The translations under genes and the position numbers were made by a program. This document shows, piece by piece, positions 28,444 to 37,628 of a stretch of 64,000 nt of DNA (the stretch's first letter is position 1; each line of letters opens with the position of its first letter). The stretch comes from Buttiauxella sp. B2 (lineage in GTDB: Bacteria; Pseudomonadota; Gammaproteobacteria; Enterobacterales; Enterobacteriaceae): the NCBI RefSeq assembly GCF_006376615.1, contig NZ_VEXQ01000006.1, forward strand, positions 124,001 to 188,000, in the 5' to 3' direction. The notes under the pieces are model-generated. The model was not told the origin of the DNA and searched no databases. It was given only the letters and a program-made list of their open reading frames with translations.

Positions 28444-28949
28444 GCCTCACCCCGAGGATCTGGGTTTTCCAGCACTTCATCGGTTTGCGCCTGGCGCCAG
28501 GTTTCCAGGCGTTGAGTGAGAGCCTGGTCATGCAGAGCGAGGATTTGTGCGGCCAGCAGGGCTGCATTGGCTGCACCCGCTTTGCCAATTGCCAGAGTAC
28601 CGACCGGAATACCACGCGGCATTTGTACAATGGAATAGAGACTGTCCACGCCGCTTAATGCAGCACTCTGAACTGGCACACCCAGAACGGGAACCAATGT
28701 TTTCGCTGCTATCATGCCCGGCAAATGCGCAGCACCGCCCGCACCCGCAATAATGACCTGATAACCGTTGCTGCTTGCTTGTTCGGCAAAACTGAAAAGT
28801 TTATCGGGAGTGCGGTGTGCGGAAACCACTTCTACGTGGTGTGGGACATCAAGTGCGGTGAGGATTTCTGCGGCAAACTGCATGGTAGCCCAGTCACTTT
28901 TGGAACCCATGACAATGGCGATACGCGCCGGGGTCTGGTTGGAGGACAT
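28440..28949 (-). CDS. purE: PurE, N5-CAIR mutase
   Basis: 169 residues from the ATG at 28949 ([10 protein letters not shown]), with AGGAG twelve bases upstream; a TTG nine bases earlier is too close to that site. The signature [12 protein letters not shown] and [14 protein letters not shown] and [16 protein letters not shown] contain the catalytic Ser and His of class I PurE. It converts N5-CAIR to CAIR. A PurR box lies about 90 bp upstream, so repression by hypoxanthine or guanine is expected. Confidence 0.97.
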   Translation of the reverse strand: MSSNQTPARIAIVMGSKSDWATMQFAAEILTALDVPHHVEVVSAHRTPDKLFSFAEQASSNGYQVIIAGAGGAAHLPGMIAAKTLVPVLGVPVQSAALSGVDSLYSIVQMPRGIPVGTLAIGKAGAANAALLAAQILALHDQALTQRLETWRQAQTDEVLENPDPRGEA

Positions 28950-29038
28950 GCGTCTCAAAACTCCTGTGGGTATGCAAACATCACCGAACGTGGCTCGAAC
29001 GGTCAGAAGGGCTCAGAGAATAGCATGAACATAGAGCA

Positions 29039-29054
29039 AGGAAAACGGTTGCGT
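29039..29054. promoter_or_regulatory. PurR box upstream of purE
   Basis: On the minus strand the 16-mer ACGCAACCGTTTTCCT closely matches the PurR consensus ACGCAAACGTTTNCNT and lies where the purE operator is in E. coli. Confidence 0.8.
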
Positions 29055-29087
29055 GGCTAACAAGGCAGCAAAAAGAGGTGATTTTGT

Positions 29088-29810
29088 TTAAAAGGGGAAA
29101 GGAATTAATTCGACGTCTTCGGCGGTAACTTTAATCATCGAACCTTCGCTATGCCATGCGCCAAGTACGCAGCGAAACGCGGGTTTGCCATTTGCACTGA
29201 TAGAGTGAATTTCTGGGCGGTGAGTATGTCCGTGGATGGCCCACTGCACCTGGTGGCGTGTGAGGGCATCGATAACGGCTTGCGGATTCACATCCATAAT
29301 CGCCATCGATTTAGAGCTGTTAGACGCTTTACTGTTGGCGCGCATTTTGGCGGCCACACGTTTACGAATAAACAGCGGCAGGGCGAGGAACAAACATTGC
29401 AACCATGGTTGATGGACTTTCTTGCGGAAGGCTTGATAACCGTGGTCGTCGGTACAAAGTGTATCGCCATGCAGCAGCAACATTTTGCGCCCATACAGGT
29501 TTAGCACTTGTTCTTCCGGCAGCAACGTCATTCCACTTAAACGTGCAAAACGTTTGCCGAGCAGAAAATCACGGTTGCCATGAATAAAGAAGCAGGGCAC
29601 ACCTGAATCAACCAAATCTTTAATGGCTAAGGCAATTTGGCGGTGCAACGGCTCGGGGTCGTCGTCACCAATCCAGGCTTCAAACAGATCGCCAAGAATA
29701 TAGAGTGCATCGGCCTCGCGCGCAGTGCCCGCCAGAAAACGCAGAAAACCGGCGGTAATCGCCGGTTCTTCTGAACACAGATGTAAATCTGCGATAAAAA
29801 GCGTCGCCAT
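29088..29810 (-). CDS. lpxH: LpxH, UDP-2,3-diacylglucosamine pyrophosphatase
   Basis: 240 residues, as in E. coli. It is a calcineurin-like metallophosphoesterase with FIADLHL (Asp8, His10), [32 protein letters not shown] and [12 protein letters not shown] supplying the dinuclear metal site. It cleaves UDP-diacylglucosamine to lipid X and UMP, an essential step of lipid A synthesis at the inner membrane. It follows ppiB by 8 bp on the same strand and is probably cotranscribed. Confidence 0.97.
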   Translation of the reverse strand: MATLFIADLHLCSEEPAITAGFLRFLAGTAREADALYILGDLFEAWIGDDDPEPLHRQIALAIKDLVDSGVPCFFIHGNRDFLLGKRFARLSGMTLLPEEQVLNLYGRKMLLLHGDTLCTDDHGYQAFRKKVHQPWLQCLFLALPLFIRKRVAAKMRANSKASNSSKSMAIMDVNPQAVIDALTRHQVQWAIHGHTHRPEIHSISANGKPAFRCVLGAWHSEGSMIKVTAEDVELIPFPF

Positions 29811-29818
29811 GGGGCGAA

Positions 29819-30313
29819 TTATTCGCTTACGGTTACGCTTGTGATAACCACGTCTTCTTTAGGAACGTCCTGGTGCATACCGCTGCGGCCAGTGGACACG
29901 CCTTTGATTTTCTCAACAACGTCCATGCCTTCTACTACTTCAGCAAACACGCAGTAACCCCAACCTTGCATGCTTTCGCTGCTGAAGTTCAGGAAATCGT
30001 TGTCAGCTACGTTAATGAAGAACTGAGACGATGCAGAGTGTGGAGCCTGAGTACGCGCCATTGCCAGCGTACCACGGGTGTTTTTCAGGCCGTTGTTCGC
30101 TTCGTTTTGAATGGTGTCTTTGGTCTCTTTCTGCTTCATACCCGGTTCAAAACCGCCGCCCTGGATCATAAAGCCGTTGATCACACGGTGGAAAATGGTG
30201 TTGTCGTAGAAACCTTCGCGGCAGTAGTCGAGGAAGTTTTTAACAGTAATCGGCGCTTTATCATCAAAAGTTTTGATTACGATATCGCCGTGATTAGTAT
30301 GAAAAGTAACCAT
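29819..30313 (-). CDS. ppiB: PpiB, cytoplasmic peptidyl-prolyl cis-trans isomerase B
   Basis: 164 residues, the normal length, with no signal peptide. The cyclophilin core is clear: [18 protein letters not shown] contains the catalytic arginine region, followed by [28 protein letters not shown]. It catalyses proline isomerisation during folding in the cytoplasm. It diverges from cysS across 176 bp and leads into lpxH, as in E. coli. Confidence 0.97.
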   Translation of the reverse strand: MVTFHTNHGDIVIKTFDDKAPITVKNFLDYCREGFYDNTIFHRVINGFMIQGGGFEPGMKQKETKDTIQNEANNGLKNTRGTLAMARTQAPHSASSQFFINVADNDFLNFSSESMQGWGYCVFAEVVEGMDVVEKIKGVSTGRSGMHQDVPKEDVVITSVTVSE

Positions 30314-30489
30314 GCTGTGTATCCTATATTAGTCAGACAGTGTTCAGGCAGACGGTGCCATGACACAAGGTGGTTGTTATAGCATAACTGCACCTGTTCA
30401 TCACCTTGCAAAGCGTGCTGCTTCCAGGCGGAATTTTGAGGTAACATATAGTCCAATATCGTCTACACACGCTTATATGGAATCCCCTG

Positions 30490-31878
30490 ATGCTAAAAAT
30501 CTTTAATACAATGAGCCGCCAAAAAGAGGAATTCAAACCTATTCATGCCCCAGATGTTGGCATGTACGTGTGTGGTATCACCGTTTACGATTTGTGTCAT
30601 ATTGGACATGGACGTACTTTTGTTGCCTTCGACGTGGTGGCACGTTACCTACGTTATCTCGGTTATAACCTGAAGTACGTGCGCAATATTACCGATATCG
30701 ACGATAAAATCATCAAGCGTGCCAACGAAAATGGTGAGGATTTTGTCGCTCTTGTTGACCGTATGGTAGCTGAAATGCATACCGATTTTGACGCATTGAA
30801 TATTTTGCGTCCGGATAGCGAGCCACGCGCAACCAAACATATCCCAGACATCATCGAAATTGTTGAACAGCTTATCGAGCGCAATCACGCTTATGTTGCC
30901 AGCAACGGTGACGTCATGTTCTCCGTCGAATCAGATACTGATTACGGGAAACTTTCCCGCCAGGACCTGGAGCAATTGCAGGCCGGTGCACGCGTAGAAG
31001 TGACGGCAGACGTTAAGCGTAATCCAATGGATTTCGTATTGTGGAAAATGTCTAAACCTGGCGAACCGAGCTGGTCATCCCCATGGGGTGAAGGCCGTCC
31101 AGGCTGGCACATTGAATGTTCAGCGATGAACTGCAAACAGCTTGGCAATCATTTTGATATTCATGGTGGCGGTTCAGATCTCATGTTCCCGCACCACGAA
31201 AACGAAATTGCTCAGTCAACCTGTGCGCACGGCGGCGAATACGTCAACACCTGGATGCACTCCGGGATGGTGATGGTCGATCGTGAGAAAATGTCTAAAT
31301 CTTTGGGCAATTTCTTCACTGTGCGTGATGTTCTGAAGTATTACGATGCGGAAACTATTCGCTACTTCCTGATGTCCGGCCACTATCGTAGCCAGCTGAA
31401 CTACAGCGAAGAAAACCTGAAACAAGCGCGTACTTCGCTGGAGCGTTTGTATACCGCACTGCGTGGTACAGATGCCAATGCACAGCCTACGGGTGGCGAA
31501 GTGTTTGAAGCCCGTTTCCGCGAAGCGATGGACGATGACTTCAACACTCCAGAAGCTTACTCCGTGCTGTTTGATATGGCGCGTGAAGTTAACCGCCTGA
31601 AAACAGAAGATTTGGCAGCGGCAAATGGCCTGGCAGCTTCGTTACGTCAGCTTTCAGCAGTGCTTGGCTTACTTGAGCAAGAACCAGAAGCCTTCCTGCA
31701 AAGCAGCGTACAAGCTGATGATGGTGAAGTGACTGAAATCGAAGCGCTTATCAAACAGCGTAACGATGCCCGCAAATCAAAAGACTGGGCGCTAGCAGAC
31801 CAGGCCCGTGACCGTCTTAATGAGATGGGTATCGTGTTGGAAGATGGCCCACAGGGTACAACCTGGCGTAGAAAATAG
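30490..31878 (+). CDS. cysS: CysS, cysteinyl-tRNA synthetase
   Basis: 462 residues; E. coli has 461. Class I signatures are HIGH (37-40) and KMSKS in [11 protein letters not shown]. The zinc site that selects cysteine is present, starting with Cys28 in VCGITVYD and continuing in GWHIECSAM and [10 protein letters not shown]. It charges tRNA-Cys. It is followed by a strong terminator. In K-12 the next genes would be ybcI, ybcJ and folD; here gene order breaks. Confidence 0.98.
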   Translation: MLKIFNTMSRQKEEFKPIHAPDVGMYVCGITVYDLCHIGHGRTFVAFDVVARYLRYLGYNLKYVRNITDIDDKIIKRANENGEDFVALVDRMVAEMHTDFDALNILRPDSEPRATKHIPDIIEIVEQLIERNHAYVASNGDVMFSVESDTDYGKLSRQDLEQLQAGARVEVTADVKRNPMDFVLWKMSKPGEPSWSSPWGEGRPGWHIECSAMNCKQLGNHFDIHGGGSDLMFPHHENEIAQSTCAHGGEYVNTWMHSGMVMVDREKMSKSLGNFFTVRDVLKYYDAETIRYFLMSGHYRSQLNYSEENLKQARTSLERLYTALRGTDANAQPTGGEVFEARFREAMDDDFNTPEAYSVLFDMAREVNRLKTEDLAAANGLAASLRQLSAVLGLLEQEPEAFLQSSVQADDGEVTEIEALIKQRNDARKSKDWALADQARDRLNEMGIVLEDGPQGTTWRRK

Positions 31879-31897
31879 GTCCTGATCTTGTTAGAGA

Positions 31898-31927
31898 TAA
31901 AAAAAGCGGCGTAAGCCGCTTTTTTTA
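31898..31927 (+). terminator. Intrinsic terminator after cysS
   Basis: AGCGGC and GCCGCT form a stem with a GTAA tetraloop, flanked by an A-run on the left and seven T on the right, so it could work in both directions. Confidence 0.92.
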
Positions 31928-31969
31928 TCAGCTATTATACTGGATATAAGCATACAAAAAGGTTGATTC

Positions 31970-32632
31970 ATGGGTAACGTAAATGACCAGAATAGTGATG
32001 CTGCCACTCATTCTATTTACCCGCCACGACCCATTGCTGAGATAGCAATTTTGCAGCAGGCACTTTCTACGTTAGGAACGGAACATATTTTTCATCCACG
32101 AGATGAAATTTATGCCGTCCAGGAAAATGAAAAATCCCTCTACTTGTTCAATGATGGGCACTTTACGTTTCTTCGGGCAAGCGATGGCTTAGTGCTTTCT
32201 TCGGGGCAAGGTGGGATGATTTATGGCATTGCTGAGTGTTTACGACCTCGTGGAGGCTGGTATCTGAAAGTTGGAGAACCTTGCATGGCACAGGTTGTAA
32301 AGGCCGAAGAGGCATTTGAAGTTTTTACCAAACAGCAGTTATGGGAACCTGTGGCTAGTCTTCTGGCCTGGTATTTGCAGATTTATTCTTTACGTGACGA
32401 GCATCTATTCGGTGTAACGGCGTATGTGATGATCCGTAATAAATTGTTGGAATTACATTCGCAACCACCTGGAATACGCAGCGGAATTAATGTAGCGGAT
32501 TATATTCAGGAACGAACTCAACTGTCGCGCAGCACAATAATGGCGATTCTTGGCGAGTTACGCCGCGGAAATTACGTTGAGATTAAACGTGGAAAGCTGG
32601 TGGACATTAAGTATTTGCCAAAAGAATATTAA
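31970..32632 (+). CDS. IprA/YaiV-family winged-helix transcriptional regulator
   Basis: 220 residues. The C-terminus (about 165-220) is a Crp-like helix-turn-helix, YIQERTQLSRSTIMAILGELRRGNYVEIKRGKL, closely resembling E. coli YaiV (IprA), which ends in a similar PSEY motif where this ends in PKEY. The N-terminal part (about 25-130) looks like a cyclic-nucleotide-binding-type beta roll without obvious nucleotide-binding residues. In Salmonella IprA affects hydrogen peroxide resistance. Its position facing ahpF through a shared terminator fits a stress role, but that is inference. It appears to be a paralog rather than the yaiV ortholog, because yaiV lies elsewhere in K-12. Confidence 0.8.
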   Translation: MGNVNDQNSDAATHSIYPPRPIAEIAILQQALSTLGTEHIFHPRDEIYAVQENEKSLYLFNDGHFTFLRASDGLVLSSGQGGMIYGIAECLRPRGGWYLKVGEPCMAQVVKAEEAFEVFTKQQLWEPVASLLAWYLQIYSLRDEHLFGVTAYVMIRNKLLELHSQPPGIRSGINVADYIQERTQLSRSTIMAILGELRRGNYVEIKRGKLVDIKYLPKEY

Positions 32633-32663
32633 AAATGGCCCACAAGTGATGGGCCATTTTTTT
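32630..32663. terminator. Bidirectional terminator between the IprA-like gene and ahpF
   Basis: ATGGCCCA and TGGGCCAT form an 8-bp stem with a 7-base loop; A-run on the left and seven T on the right serve both convergent genes. Confidence 0.92.
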
Positions 32664-32676
32664 AGTACTGACAGTA

Positions 32677-34236
32677 TTATGAGTTACGAATCAAATAATC
32701 AAATGCGCTCAGAGAAGCTTTAGCGCCTTCGCCAGTCGCAATAATGATTTGTTTGTACGGTACGGTGGTGCAGTCGCCAGCAGCAAACACACCTTTCACG
32801 GTTGTTTCGCATTTCGCATCAATAATTATTTCACCCATGCGGTTGCGTTCAACGCTGCCTTCCAGCCAGTTGGTATTTGGCAAGAGACCAATTTGTACAA
32901 ATATCCCTGCCAGTTCAATGTCATGTACACTTTCAGTGTTGCGGTCTTTATACTGCAAACCGGTCACTTTCGTGCCGTCACCTTTCACTTCCAGCGTTTG
33001 TGCGTTCAGAATAATATCGACGTTTTTCAGGCTGCGAACTTTATTTTGCAATACCTGATCGGCTTTCATTTCTGGTGCAAACTCCAGCAAAGTAACGTGT
33101 TCTACAATACCCGCCAGATCAATTGCCGCTTCCACACCGGAATTACCGCCGCCGATGACCGCCACGCGTTTGCCTTTAAACAGTGGGCCGTCACAGTGCG
33201 GACAATAGGTCACGCCTTTAGTACGATATTGATCTTCACCCGGAACATTCATGTTGCGCCATTTCGCTCCGGTGGCAATGATAATGCTGCGTGCGCTCAG
33301 CGTGGCACCGGATGCAGTTTGAATCTGATGCAGGCCGCCTTCCGTTTTAGCCGGAATCAGCTTGCTGGCACTTTGAGTATCAATAACATCAACGTCGTAA
33401 TCGTCAACGTGGGCTTTCAGTGCGCCCGCCAGTTTCTGACCTTCGGTTTTCGGTACGGAAATGTAGTTTTCGATATCAACAGTATCTAATACCTGGCCGC
33501 CAAAACGCTCACCCATCAGACCGGTACGGATGCCTTTACGTGCGGAATAAACCGCTGCTGCTGCGCCTGCTGGGCCGCTACCGACAATCAGCACATCGTA
33601 AGCTTCACGTTTGTTCAACGCTTCTGCCGAGCGTTTTTCAGCTCCGGTATCAATTTTCCCAACGATTTCGGCAAGCGTCATACGCCCCTGGCCGAACTCT
33701 TTACCGTTGAGGAACACCGCAGGCACACCCATTACGTTGCGTTCCTGAATTTCATTCTGGTAAACGCCGCCGTCAATCGCGGTATGGCTGATGCGCGGAT
33801 TTAGTACCGTCATCAGGTTCAGCGCTTGCACTACATCCGGGCAGTTATGGCAGGAAAGCGAGTAATAGGTCTCAAAATGGAAATCGCCGTCGATCTCGCG
33901 GATTTGCTCAAGCAAATCTTGCGATTCTTTCGACGGATGTCCCCCGGTTTGAAGCAACGCCAGCACCAGAGAAGTAAATTCGTGGCCGAGAGGGGAACCT
34001 GCAAAACGCGGACCCTTATCGGAACCTGGATTTGTAATTAAAAACGACGGCTTGCGCACCGGCAAGTCGTTATTAATGCTGAAAGAAACTTTGTCTGATA
34101 ACTCCGCGATTTCTGCCAACAGTTCCTTTATCTCGGTTGATTTTGCACTGTCATCCAGCGTGGCAATCAACTCAACAGGTTTGGTTAATCTCTCAAGGTA
34201 GGCCTTGAGTTGGGTTTTCATGTTGTTGTCGAGCAT
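32677..34236 (-). CDS. ahpF: AhpF, alkyl hydroperoxide reductase flavoprotein subunit
   Basis: 519 residues from the ATG at 34236 ([10 protein letters not shown]), matching E. coli AhpF (521); a longer open frame to 34401 runs through the ahpC-ahpF spacer and into ahpC and is not credible. The N-terminal tandem thioredoxin folds carry CHNC (129-132); the thioredoxin-reductase-like part carries the FAD motif [13 protein letters not shown] (from 216), CPHC (345-348) and the NAD(P)H motif [14 protein letters not shown]. It passes electrons from NADH to AhpC. A terminator-like hairpin separates it from ahpC. Confidence 0.97.
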   Translation of the reverse strand: MLDNNMKTQLKAYLERLTKPVELIATLDDSAKSTEIKELLAEIAELSDKVSFSINNDLPVRKPSFLITNPGSDKGPRFAGSPLGHEFTSLVLALLQTGGHPSKESQDLLEQIREIDGDFHFETYYSLSCHNCPDVVQALNLMTVLNPRISHTAIDGGVYQNEIQERNVMGVPAVFLNGKEFGQGRMTLAEIVGKIDTGAEKRSAEALNKREAYDVLIVGSGPAGAAAAVYSARKGIRTGLMGERFGGQVLDTVDIENYISVPKTEGQKLAGALKAHVDDYDVDVIDTQSASKLIPAKTEGGLHQIQTASGATLSARSIIIATGAKWRNMNVPGEDQYRTKGVTYCPHCDGPLFKGKRVAVIGGGNSGVEAAIDLAGIVEHVTLLEFAPEMKADQVLQNKVRSLKNVDIILNAQTLEVKGDGTKVTGLQYKDRNTESVHDIELAGIFVQIGLLPNTNWLEGSVERNRMGEIIIDAKCETTVKGVFAAGDCTTVPYKQIIIATGEGAKASLSAFDYLIRNS

Positions 34237-34255
34237 GTGTAATCTCCCTGATGGC

Positions 34256-34286
34256 GAGAAAAATCGGCAGCAAAATGCTGCCGATA
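34256..34286 (-). terminator. Attenuating hairpin between ahpC and ahpF
   Basis: ATCGGCAGC and GCTGCCGAT form a perfect 9-bp stem with a 5-base loop. On the minus strand it is followed by five T, so part of the ahpC transcripts should stop here, giving more AhpC than AhpF. Confidence 0.8.
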
Positions 34287-34309
34287 AATTAGAAATAGTG
34301 CGTGGTAAT

Positions 34310-34873
34310 TTAGATTTTACCGACCAGGTCCAGAGACGGAGCCAGAGTCGCTTCGCCTTCTTTCCATTTAGCCGGGCAAACTTCACCTGGGTGCGAAGCA
34401 ACGTACTGAGCCGCTTTCACTTTACGCAGCAGGTCGGATGCATCACGGCCAATGCCTTCAGCGGTGACTTCGATAGCCTGGATGATGCCCTGTGGGTCAA
34501 CAATAAAGGTACCGCGGTCCGCCAGGCCCTCGTCTTCACGCATATTCTCGAAGTTACGAGTCAGTGCACCAGTTGGGTCGCCGATCATCGCGTATTTGAT
34601 TTTACGGATGGTGTCAGACGTTTCGTGCCATGCTTTATGGGTGAAATGGGTGTCGGTAGATACAGAGTAAATATCCACGCCCATTTTCTGGAATTCTTCG
34701 TAATGGTCAGCCACATCGCCCAGTTCAGTTGGGCAAACAAAAGTGAAGTCAGCTGGGTAGAAGAAGAAAACGCTCCAGCGACCTTCTACATCTTTCTCGG
34801 TAACTTCAATGAATTCACCGTTTTTAAAAGCGCTGTTTTTGAATGGTTTGATTTTGGTATTAATTAAAGACAT
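34310..34873 (-). CDS. ahpC: AhpC, alkyl hydroperoxide reductase peroxiredoxin subunit
   Basis: 187 residues from the ATG at 34873 ([10 protein letters not shown]) with GGAGGAAGT just before it. The peroxidatic cysteine is Cys47 (FVCPTE) and the resolving cysteine Cys166 (EVCPAKW), typical of a 2-Cys peroxiredoxin of the AhpC type. It reduces hydrogen peroxide, organic peroxides and peroxynitrite. A candidate OxyR site lies 59 bp upstream. A longer open frame to 34999 would pass through the promoter and is rejected. In K-12 ahpC is next to dsbG; here it faces an opgB-like gene. Confidence 0.98.
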   Translation of the reverse strand: MSLINTKIKPFKNSAFKNGEFIEVTEKDVEGRWSVFFFYPADFTFVCPTELGDVADHYEEFQKMGVDIYSVSTDTHFTHKAWHETSDTIRKIKYAMIGDPTGALTRNFENMREDEGLADRGTFIVDPQGIIQAIEVTAEGIGRDASDLLRKVKAAQYVASHPGEVCPAKWKEGEATLAPSLDLVGKI

Positions 34874-34931
34874 TTGTACTTCCTCCGTTTTGCGATGGGA
34901 GAAAGGTACCGAATATTGTTGTAAGGCTCTA

Positions 34932-34968
34932 ATGGGTAGAATGTATTGAATTGATAAGTAATACCTAA
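34932..34968 (-). promoter_or_regulatory. OxyR-like binding site upstream of ahpC
   Basis: Read on the minus strand the four tetrads TTAG, TTAT, ATAC and CCAT are each separated by exactly seven bases. The OxyR consensus is ATAG-N7-CTAT-N7-ATAG-N7-CTAT; each tetrad matches 3 of 4 (12 of 16). E. coli ahpC is an OxyR target. Confidence 0.7.
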
Positions 34969-34986
34969 CAACCGAAACGGCAGATA

Positions 34987-35021
34987 TAAAAAAAGCCACC
35001 CTGTTGCCAGGGTGGCCTCTT
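34987..35021 (-). terminator. Orphan minus-strand intrinsic terminator upstream of ahpC
   Basis: GCCACCCT and AGGGTGGC form an 8-bp stem with a 6-base loop, and seven T follow on the minus strand. It would stop transcription coming from the right toward ahpC, but no minus-strand gene lies to its right. It may be the tail of a small RNA, a relic, or insulation of the ahpC promoter. Confidence 0.8.
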
Positions 35022-35127
35022 AATGTTGCGCGTTACAATTCCACTTTAAAAAATCATAACAGCGGCGGGATTAAATCATTGATGCGCAGGACGGGTCAAT
35101 CCATCCAATCGTTGTATTAACGATGAC

Positions 35128-35150
35128 TCTGATAGTTATTAGCTATCAGA
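35128..35150. promoter_or_regulatory. Perfect 8-bp dyad in the ahpC-opgB gap
   Basis: TCTGATAG-N7-CTATCAGA. The inner part ATAG-N7-CTAT equals half of the OxyR consensus, but the next tetrads do not match well (CGAT before, ATGC after). The binding protein is unknown. Confidence 0.5.
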
Positions 35151-35300
35151 CTTATGCTTTAACTACGTACATTTCTGAAATGAAGCACACTTTTGTGTCA
35201 GAGAAATTGCAGGAGTGTGACAACAACGCTAGATTTAGCGCTCAGATATTATTGAGCACAGCTTTGCGCCATTGCGCGCGTTAATTTCGAGGGTTTGGCG

Positions 35301-37589
35301 TTGTCGGAAATGCTTTCAATTGTGTTGTTTGTCGCAGCTGTTGCCGTGTACGCCGTTAAAGCAGGCCGTAACACCTGGTGGTTTAGCGCCATCCTTTTTA
35401 TTCTAGGTCTGTATATTGTTCTGAACGTGACGTTTGTCGCCTGTAACTACTTTACCGGCGAAGGGATTAACGATGCTGTGCTTTACACCCTAACCAGCAG
35501 CCTTACCGGGGCAGGAATCGGAAAGTATGTTCTGCCCGGTATAGGGGTTTTTGTTGCTCTGGTAGCGGTGTTCGGTGGCTTAACCTGGATTTTACGGCGC
35601 CGTAAAGGATATCCCCATCATTTTGGCTACAGCCTACTGGCGTTGGTCTTGGCGATGGCATCAGTGGACGCGTCCTCCGCGTTTCGCCAGGTTGTGGAGC
35701 TGGTCAAATCCCAGACTCGAAGCGGTGATTCTGATTTCGATGTTTATTATAAAGTCCCGCAAGGTACCATTAAAAATCCGAAACTGAATCTGGTTTATAT
35801 TTATGGCGAAAGCCTTGAACGCACTTATTTACAACCAGAGTTATTCCCCGATTTAGCGCCGGAATTAACCGGGCTTAAAAATGAAGGAATAGATTTCAGT
35901 CATACAGTACAATTGCCGGGTACTGATTATACTATTGCCGGGATGGTTGCCTCACAATGTGGTATTCCATTATTTGCGCCATTTGAAGGTAATTCATCGG
36001 CTTCGATGTCGAGTTTTTTCCCTAAAAACATCTGCCTGGGTGATATTCTGAAAGCCTCAGGATATGAAAACTACTTTATGCAAGGTGCAGACCTGCGCTT
36101 TGCTGGTAAAGACATCTTTTTACAGTCTCATGGCTTCGAAAATATGTACGGTGCCCAAGAGCTGAAAAGCATGGTTGCCGATCCGCTGTATCGTAATAAC
36201 TGGGGCTTCTACGACGACACTGTGTTGGATGAAGTCTATGAAAAATATATTGAACTGTCGAAGACGAATAAACGCTTCTCACTCTTTACGTTGACCGTTG
36301 ATACGCATCATCCTGACGGTTTTATCTCTAAAACCTGTAAACGTCGTAGCTATAAGTTTGATGGCAAAGAAAATCAATCATTTAGCGCAGTTGCCTGTAG
36401 CCAGGAACATATCGCTGCGTTGATAGAGAAAATAAAGGCGTCACCGTATTTTAAAAATACAGTCATTGTCGTGAGTTCCGATCATCTGGCAATGAATAAT
36501 ACTGCGTACAAATACCTCAATCAGCATGATCGTAATAATCTGTTCTTTATTATTCGTGGCGATAAACCGCAGGCGGAATTGGTATCGGTAAAACGTAGTA
36601 CCCTTGATAACGGGGCGACGGTATTAGATGTGTTGGGTGGTGATAATTATCTTGGATTAGGGCGTAGTAGTTTATCCGGGCAGTCGATTGCATCGGTATT
36701 TCTTAACGTTAAAGAAAAGGTGATGGAGTGGAAACCGGACGTTATTGATCTGTGGAACTTCCCGAAAACCATTACTCAGTATGAAATTGACCAGAAGAAA
36801 AATACCTTCAGCTACTCTGGCGCACATTTCAAAATGCCGCTGCTGCTACGTATTCTGGATAAAAAAATAGAGCCATTACCTGAAAGCGAATATTCAGCCC
36901 CGCTGCGCTATCAACTGGCTGACTTTAAAGAAAATGATAAATTTGTTTGGGCTGATCGCTGTTTCAAAATGGCACGTTTGTGGGAACCTAAACTGGCATT
37001 GTCCACCGGGCTTTGTGTGGCTCAAGGACAAGTCGGCGGCCAACCGTCAGTGCGTTTAATTGAACAACAACAAGAGCAGCATACTGTGCAATTCGCGCCG
37101 CAAGACATCGACAAGGCGCGTTTTAAAAAGAATATTGCCTTGTTGAAACTGGACGAAAATGCCATTCGTTATCAGGCGGATAGCTTTATCTTCAATGTGC
37201 CGGGTGCACCGCAAAACGTGAAAGAATTTGCCGGGATTTCGCGCCCGGAAGACTGGGGCCGTTGGTCAAATGCCAATCTGGCACCAGAAGTGAAAATTGA
37301 ATACGCTGAGCCGCTACCGGAGAAATTCGACCTGGTGATTACGGCCAAAGCATTTGGCCCAAATATCGGCCAACCGGTACCGGTAAAAGTGGGAAGCCAG
37401 CAGCAGACGGTAACGCTTGGTGAGGAATTGAGTACCACGACACTGCATTTTGATAACCCGGAGCGCAGCAATCTGCTGGAAATTATTCCGCCGCAGCCGC
37501 AGTTATCTAACGAAGGCAATATTCTTGGTCATGAACCGCGCAAGTTGGGGATTGGTATGGAAAATATTAAAGTGGTGCCAGCGGTATAA
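35301..37589 (+). CDS. opgB: OpgB-type phosphoglycerol transferase
   Basis: 762 residues from a TTG at 35301 (TTG-TCG-GAA-ATG), with GAGGG eight bases before; a TTG six bases earlier is too close to that site. E. coli OpgB also begins Met-Ser-Glu. Three or four N-terminal membrane helices (about 1-25, 27-47, 73-93, 108-125) are followed by an alkaline-phosphatase-like periplasmic domain with [39 protein letters not shown] and [10 protein letters not shown], then a beta-rich C-terminal part. The family transfers phosphoglycerol from phosphatidylglycerol to osmoregulated periplasmic glucans. In K-12 opgB is elsewhere; whether this is the only copy or a second one cannot be seen here. Confidence 0.9.
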   Translation: MSEMLSIVLFVAAVAVYAVKAGRNTWWFSAILFILGLYIVLNVTFVACNYFTGEGINDAVLYTLTSSLTGAGIGKYVLPGIGVFVALVAVFGGLTWILRRRKGYPHHFGYSLLALVLAMASVDASSAFRQVVELVKSQTRSGDSDFDVYYKVPQGTIKNPKLNLVYIYGESLERTYLQPELFPDLAPELTGLKNEGIDFSHTVQLPGTDYTIAGMVASQCGIPLFAPFEGNSSASMSSFFPKNICLGDILKASGYENYFMQGADLRFAGKDIFLQSHGFENMYGAQELKSMVADPLYRNNWGFYDDTVLDEVYEKYIELSKTNKRFSLFTLTVDTHHPDGFISKTCKRRSYKFDGKENQSFSAVACSQEHIAALIEKIKASPYFKNTVIVVSSDHLAMNNTAYKYLNQHDRNNLFFIIRGDKPQAELVSVKRSTLDNGATVLDVLGGDNYLGLGRSSLSGQSIASVFLNVKEKVMEWKPDVIDLWNFPKTITQYEIDQKKNTFSYSGAHFKMPLLLRILDKKIEPLPESEYSAPLRYQLADFKENDKFVWADRCFKMARLWEPKLALSTGLCVAQGQVGGQPSVRLIEQQQEQHTVQFAPQDIDKARFKKNIALLKLDENAIRYQADSFIFNVPGAPQNVKEFAGISRPEDWGRWSNANLAPEVKIEYAEPLPEKFDLVITAKAFGPNIGQPVPVKVGSQQQTVTLGEELSTTTLHFDNPERSNLLEIIPPQPQLSNEGNILGHEPRKLGIGMENIKVVPAV

Positions 37590-37595
37590 AGGTTA

Positions 37596-37620
37596 GCCCT
37601 CAGCCTAAAAAGTTGAGGGC
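37596..37620. terminator. Weak hairpin between the opgB-like gene and gdhA
   Basis: GCCCTCA and TGAGGGC pair across an 11-base loop. No T-run follows on either strand, so termination is uncertain although the position between convergent genes suits it. Confidence 0.4.
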
Positions 37621-37628
37621 GTATGACC

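Larger units (their letters stand above)
34874..35300. other. 427-bp non-coding gap between ahpC and the opgB-like gene
   Basis: No credible gene is visible. From left to right it holds the OxyR-like site (34932-34968), a minus-strand terminator with no gene upstream of it (34987-35021), and a perfect dyad (35128-35150). Promoters for both divergent genes must lie here. The plus-strand gene has GAGGG at 35288-35292 as ribosome site. Confidence 0.7.

Noticed and set aside
32749-33489. 246-codon open frame on the plus strand
   Set aside because: It is antisense to ahpF and mirrors its codon pattern; no family resemblance and no ribosome site.
34237-34401. Extended N-terminus of ahpF upstream of 34236
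   Set aside because: The extension would pass through the ahpC-ahpF hairpin and into ahpC; homology begins exactly at the ATG at 34236.
37596-37620. Proper bidirectional terminator between opgB-like gene and gdhA
   Set aside because: The stem is real but the loop is long and there is no T-run on either strand, so I list it only as a weak hairpin.
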